From Blastococcus fimeti (GTDB lineage Bacteria > Actinomycetota > Actinomycetes > Mycobacteriales > Geodermatophilaceae): a DNA stretch of 64,000 bases. The number at the start of each line of letters is the position of its first letter. Position 1 is the first letter of the stretch. Location: the NCBI GenBank assembly GCA_900102115.1, contig FNAW01000006.1, forward strand, positions 1-64,000, given 5' to 3'. Made by a program: the position numbers and the translations under genes. Under the pieces are notes generated by a model, which was not told where the DNA came from, ran no database searches, and worked only from the letters and a program-made list of their open reading frames with translations. This document shows positions 60,307 to 64,000 of the stretch, one piece after another.

Positions 60307-61737
60307 GTGTCCGAGGAACAGAACCCCGGCCCGTCCAGCAGCACCACGACCACCGACGACGGCGGAGGACTCACCGGCGCCGTCGTCATCGTCGCCCTCG
60401 TGTCGGCGATCTCCGGTCTCCTCTACGGCTACGACACCGGGATCATCTCCGGGGCGCTGCTGCAGATCAGCGACGAGTTCGGCATCGGCAGCGGCTGGGA
60501 GCAGGTCATCGCGGCCTCGATCCTGGCCGGCGCGGTGATCGGCGCCCTGGTGTGCAGCCGGCTCAGCGAGCGGCGCGGCCGGCGCGCGACGCTGCTGATC
60601 GTCGCGACGATCTTCGTGATCGGCTCGCTCGCGGCCTCGCTGGCGCCGAACCCGGTCACGCTGTCCCTGGCCCGCGTCGTGCTGGGCTTCGCCGTCGGCG
60701 GCGCCACCCAGACCGCCCCCGTCTACGTCGCGGAGCTGGCCCCGGCGAGGTACCGCGGCCGGCTGGTGCTGTTCTTCCAGATCGCCATCGGCGTCGGGAT
60801 CCTCATCGCGACCATCGTCGGGGCCACCGAGAAGGTGGACTGGCGGGTGGCGATCGGTACTGCCGTGGTGCCCAGCGCCCTGATGCTCGGGCTGATGCTG
60901 CGGCTGCCGGACAGCCCCCGCTGGCTGGTCAAGGACGGCCAGGACGAGCGCGCGAGGGAGGCCCTCGAGCGGGTCCGCCCCGCGGGCGCCGACGTCTCCG
61001 CCGAACTGGACGAGATCGACGAGCTGGTCGAGGCCGAGCGCGAGTCGGACACCCGCGGCTGGCGGGGTCTGCGGGAGGCCTGGGTGCGCCCGGCGCTCGT
61101 CGTCGGCTGCGGGCTGGCGATCTTCACCCAGCTGTCGGGCATCGAGATGATCGTCTACTACTCGCCGACGATCCTCACGGACAACGGCTTCTCCGACAGC
61201 GCGGCGCTGCGGGTGTCGGTCGCGCTCGGCGCGACCTATCTGGTCACCCAGCTGATCGGGCTGGCGATCATCGACCGGGTCGGCCGGCGACGGCTGACCC
61301 TGATCACGCTGCCCGGGGCGGCGCTGGCGCTGATCGTGTTGGGCACGTTCTTCGTCACCGGCAACGACGGCGAGGCGCACGTGCCCTACATCGTCGCGAC
61401 GCTGATCGCCTTCATGGCCTTCACCGCCGGCGGTATCCAGCTCATGGGCTGGCTGACCGGCTCCGAGATCTACCCGCTGGCCACGCGCGAGGCCGGCGCC
61501 GCCGCGCAGTCGGCGTCCTTGTGGGGCACGAACCTGCTCATCACCCTGACGCTGCTCAGCATCATCGACACGATCGGGACCGGGCAGACGTTCTGGCTGT
61601 ACGCCGCGTTCAACATCGCCGGGTTCGTCTTCCTGTACCGGCGGATGCCCGAGCTCACCGGTCGCAGCCTGGAGAAGATCGAGAAGCGCCTCTCCGAGGG
61701 CCGCTTCTCGCCGGCCGACTTCGCCAGATCCCGCTAG
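60307..61737 (+). CDS. Sugar-porter-family MFS transporter
   Basis: A 476-residue, 12-helix sugar:H+ symporter of the XylE/GLUT type: LLYGYDTGIISGAL in TM1, RLSERRGRRATLL after TM2, VYVAELAPARYRGRL between TM4 and TM5, RLPDSPRWLV before the central loop, and IDRVGRRRL in the second half. It imports a monosaccharide or polyol. The N-terminus is a Ser/Thr-rich tail of about 24 residues. The GTG at 60307 has a GGGGAGAG ribosome site. Its TAG overlaps the stop of the convergent protease gene in CTAG. Confidence 0.88.
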   Translation: MSEEQNPGPSSSTTTTDDGGGLTGAVVIVALVSAISGLLYGYDTGIISGALLQISDEFGIGSGWEQVIAASILAGAVIGALVCSRLSERRGRRATLLIVATIFVIGSLAASLAPNPVTLSLARVVLGFAVGGATQTAPVYVAELAPARYRGRLVLFFQIAIGVGILIATIVGATEKVDWRVAIGTAVVPSALMLGLMLRLPDSPRWLVKDGQDERAREALERVRPAGADVSAELDEIDELVEAERESDTRGWRGLREAWVRPALVVGCGLAIFTQLSGIEMIVYYSPTILTDNGFSDSAALRVSVALGATYLVTQLIGLAIIDRVGRRRLTLITLPGAALALIVLGTFFVTGNDGEAHVPYIVATLIAFMAFTAGGIQLMGWLTGSEIYPLATREAGAAAQSASLWGTNLLITLTLLSIIDTIGTGQTFWLYAAFNIAGFVFLYRRMPELTGRSLEKIEKRLSEGRFSPADFARSR

Positions 61738-62417
61738 CCCCAGCGGTAGGCGGCGACCGCGGCCACGGTGCCGCCCGCGTTCGTCGACAGGTGCAGGAGC
61801 GCCGGCGCCAGGATGCTTCCGCTGCGCAGCCGGAGCCAGCCGAGCAGGACACCGGCCGCGGCCGTGCCCGTGCAGGTGAGGACCACCGAGAGGCCCTGTC
61901 CGGCGGCGCCGTCGGCCACTCCGTCGACCGGGAGGCCGCCGAGGGCGGGCCGGATGTGCCACAGCCCGAACACGACCGCGGAGACCCCCACCGCGACCGC
62001 CGGGCGCAGCCACCGCAGGAGGACGGCGAGCAGCACTCCCCGGAAGGCGATCTCCTCCCACACGACGGTGCCCAGTGGGATGCGGACGAGCACCTGATCG
62101 AGGACGTCGGCCGTGCTGCCTGCCGCATCCCGGCCGCCGCGCAGCGCTTCCCGGGAGGCCGGGACGGCGACGGCGACGGCGTAGCCCGCGGCGACGACGG
62201 CGGCGCAGGCCCCGCCCCAGCGCAGGCCGGCAGGCAGCGCCGAGCGGGCCCGACCCAGCTCGGCCCAGGACCAGCCCAGCGCACGGACGCCGACGAGCAG
62301 GGCACCTGCCGCCAGGAGGTTGACCGGCACGTACGAGCCGGGTTGGCCGGGGAACCGGTGGACCAGCACGTTGTTCCACGCGATCAGGACGACGACCAGT
62401 ACCGCGCTGAGCACCAC
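61734..62417 (-). CDS. CPBP-family intramembrane protease
   Basis: A 227-residue membrane protein with about seven hydrophobic helices and the CPBP motifs WEEIAFRG (Glu121/Glu122), FGLWHIRP and LLHLSTN. These residues form the presumed active site of this intramembrane endopeptidase family. The start is uncertain: the GTG at 62417 sits at the edge of the first helix and has no good ribosome site, while a longer GTG start would lie inside the upstream hydrolase gene. It overlaps the sugar porter stop by 4 nt. Confidence 0.7.
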   Translation of the reverse strand: MVLSAVLVVVLIAWNNVLVHRFPGQPGSYVPVNLLAAGALLVGVRALGWSWAELGRARSALPAGLRWGGACAAVVAAGYAVAVAVPASREALRGGRDAAGSTADVLDQVLVRIPLGTVVWEEIAFRGVLLAVLLRWLRPAVAVGVSAVVFGLWHIRPALGGLPVDGVADGAAGQGLSVVLTCTGTAAAGVLLGWLRLRSGSILAPALLHLSTNAGGTVAAVAAYRWG

Positions 62418-62473
62418 CGCGGTCCGCCGGTCTGCACCGCTGTCGGTCCCTCCCGCGCGGCCCGGGGCCCCCG

Positions 62474-64000
62474 TTACCGCTGGAGCACCTCTTCCAGTCG
62501 GCGCGCTTCCTCGTCGGTCCACCCGCGGGGCTGCAGCACCAGCCGCCAGCCGTCCACCGCCTCGCCGGCGAAGTTGTGACCGTGCCCCGACGGGACCTCC
62601 CCGGCGAACGGCATGTCGAGGGTCACCTGCCAGAAGCTGACCAGGGGCACCCACGTCATGTCGTCCAGGACGTCGGCGCCCGGCGGTTCGCGGAGCCAGT
62701 CGGGCTGCTCCAGCAGCAGGGACGGAGACCACCAGGAGACGGGATCGGAGGGGTGCAGCAGGTAGAGCACCCGCGTCCCGGACCACGGCGTCGCCTCCGG
62801 GGGGACGCCGTCCGCGACGTCGGCGCTGTACCGCACCGTGCGCCCGTCGCGGTAGACCGGCTCCACCTCCGGGCTGCCGGGATCACGGTCCTCGCGGAAC
62901 TCGGAGTGCAGGGTGTTGAAGTACGGCGGGCCGAGGAAGACGGCTCCGGTGACCCGGTTCCGCAGGTCGAACTCGCCGCTGAAGGCCGCCTCGGCACCGA
63001 ACGAGCCCAGGCTCTCGCCGAAGACGAACAGCTCCGGACGGTCGTCGGGCGGAAGCTGGGACCACCTCTCGTACACCGCGTCGAACAGTTCCCGGCCGGC
63101 CGTGCGGGCACGGGTCTGGTCGAACAGATAGGACAGCGGCGACGGCAGGTAGGAGTACTGCATCGAGGCGATGGCCGAGTCGCCGCCCGCGAGGTACTCG
63201 AACGCGGCCGTCCAGGAGGAGTTGAGCCACCCGCTGCCGGTGGTCGTGGCCAGGAGCAGGCGCGACCGCTCGAAGCCGCCGGTGCGCTGGAGCTCGTCCA
63301 CCACGGCCTGCGCGCGGATCTCGACGTCCTCGCTGAAGGAGACCCCCGCGTACACGCGGATCGGCGGGGACGCGGGCTCCTCGGTGACCTCGCCGATCTC
63401 CTTTGCCGTCGGCCCGTCGGCGACGAACTTCCGGCCCTCGCGCCCCAGCTCCTCCCACGGCACCAGGGATCCCGGGCCACCGGATCTGAGGCGGCTCCCC
63501 GGTTGCCGGACGCCGTCGGGCGTGGCGCCGTCGGCCACGGAGAAGGCCTGGTCGGCCGCGGTGACGAAGGCGTCGACCGCGACATCGGTGACCAGGGTGA
63601 ACACGAGCACCGCGACGGAGACGGCCCCCAGTGCCCGGGCGGCCGCCCGGCCCATCCAGCGGGACAGGAACCGGGACAGCGCCGACGCCGCGAGGTGGAC
63701 GGCGCGGCCGATCGCGACGAGGAGGGCGTAGACCACGAGCGCGACGACCGGGGCCAGCAGCGACCGCCACAGCGGCTCCTGGGGGACGTCCATCAACGCG
63801 CGCAGCTGCGTCTGCCACCGCCGACCCAGCACGAACGCCGCCACCAGCACGACCGCCGCCACGACGGCGAAAGCCTGCCAGGCCCCGCGCCGTGCCGCCC
63901 GGGGGCCGCGGTCGGCGAACGCCCGCCAGACCGCCGCGAGCAGCAGCCCCAGGCCGTGCCCCATGGCGGCTGTGATGCCGCAGACCAGGCCCTGCACCAG
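62474..64000 (-). CDS. Membrane-anchored alpha/beta hydrolase, PF10081 type (partial)
   Basis: The visible 508 residues lack a confirmed start, so the gene probably runs past the right edge. The N-terminal third has about four membrane helices, as in the PF15420 N-terminus of this family. The hydrolase half carries an FGESLGSFG nucleophile elbow and a GHNF stretch near the end that supplies the His. From memory, such proteins occur near aminoacyl-phosphatidylglycerol synthase genes in some actinobacteria, where a role in removing the amino acid has been proposed. Here it lies 12 kb from lysX, so that link is only suggestive. Confidence 0.75.
   Translation of the reverse strand: MVQGLVCGITAAMGHGLGLLLAAVWRAFADRGPRAARRGAWQAFAVVAAVVLVAAFVLGRRWQTQLRALMDVPQEPLWRSLLAPVVALVVYALLVAIGRAVHLAASALSRFLSRWMGRAAARALGAVSVAVLVFTLVTDVAVDAFVTAADQAFSVADGATPDGVRQPGSRLRSGGPGSLVPWEELGREGRKFVADGPTAKEIGEVTEEPASPPIRVYAGVSFSEDVEIRAQAVVDELQRTGGFERSRLLLATTTGSGWLNSSWTAAFEYLAGGDSAIASMQYSYLPSPLSYLFDQTRARTAGRELFDAVYERWSQLPPDDRPELFVFGESLGSFGAEAAFSGEFDLRNRVTGAVFLGPPYFNTLHSEFREDRDPGSPEVEPVYRDGRTVRYSADVADGVPPEATPWSGTRVLYLLHPSDPVSWWSPSLLLEQPDWLREPPGADVLDDMTWVPLVSFWQVTLDMPFAGEVPSGHGHNFAGEAVDGWRLVLQPRGWTDEEARRLEEVLQR

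Noticed and set aside
1..64000. tRNA or rRNA genes, insertion sequences, integrases, CRISPR repeats or prophage
   Set aside because: Gaps are short and none contained a cloverleaf, transposase, direct repeat array or target duplication that I could support. Composition looks even throughout.

Overview
The window is very GC-rich, with dense genes, frequent GTG starts and strong G/C bias at third codon positions. This points to a high-GC actinomycete. The gene content (LysX, form II CoxL, MMPL and DHA2 exporters, AfsR/SARP regulator, F420-reductase-like protein, short UvrA paralogue) would suit Geodermatophilaceae (Blastococcus/Modestobacter/Geodermatophilus); that family assignment is inference. 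No tRNA, rRNA, insertion sequence, integrase or CRISPR array was seen, and the region reads as ordinary chromosome.

Layout. 0-5 kb: a remnant of an NTF2-type flavin monooxygenase, an alpha/beta hydrolase, a muconolactone-isomerase-like protein, an MFS exporter, a zinc alcohol dehydrogenase and a VOC protein. 5-10.4 kb: a GH2 beta-galactosidase divergent from a short UvrA paralogue. 10.4-16.3 kb: F420-reductase-like protein, small membrane protein, acyl-CoA dehydrogenase, two NAD(P)-binding sugar-epimerase-like proteins, a CPBP protease and a PPOX-fold protein. 16.2-20.1 kb: a form II CoxSML-type molybdenum hydroxylase split over two strands. 20.1-24 kb: a hotdog protein, SerA and an acyl-CoA synthetase. 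24-30.5 kb: an MMPL exporter, a Baeyer-Villiger monooxygenase fused to an esterase, a BBE-type FAD oxidase and a zinc ribbon. 30.5-38.5 kb: a SnoaL protein, a DHA2 exporter divergent from a TetR regulator, a three-gene cassette (CrtC/AttH-like protein, small-molecule kinase, aldehyde dehydrogenase) and another MFS protein. 38.5-41.4 kb: GH13 amylase, old-yellow-enzyme homologue and a small GNAT protein.

41.5-56 kb is the most interesting part. An AfsR/SARP-type regulator (51681-54617) lies among six promoters that each carry the same direct repeat: [GC]TTGGA-type hexamers on an 11-bp period, followed after exactly 11 bp by an NANNNT -10 box. These promoters serve a membrane protein, a secretory-lipase-like hydrolase, a cation/proton antiporter with a DMT transporter, a LysX-type lysyl-phosphatidylglycerol synthetase with an APC permease, an HVHH membrane protein and an alpha/beta hydrolase. 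I read this as a local SARP regulon for envelope charge, lipid and ion homeostasis. LysX itself is domain-permuted: the LysRS half comes first and the MprF-like membrane half second, the reverse of mycobacterial LysX.

56-64 kb: an OmpR-type two-component system divergent from a VanY-like DD-carboxypeptidase, a TPR-GGDEF diguanylate cyclase, a sugar porter, a second CPBP protease and the 3' part of a membrane-anchored PF10081-type alpha/beta hydrolase that runs off the window.

Across the window, at least nine genes have a TANNNT-like -10 box ending 6-7 nt before the start codon and no Shine-Dalgarno sequence, so they are probably transcribed as leaderless mRNAs.
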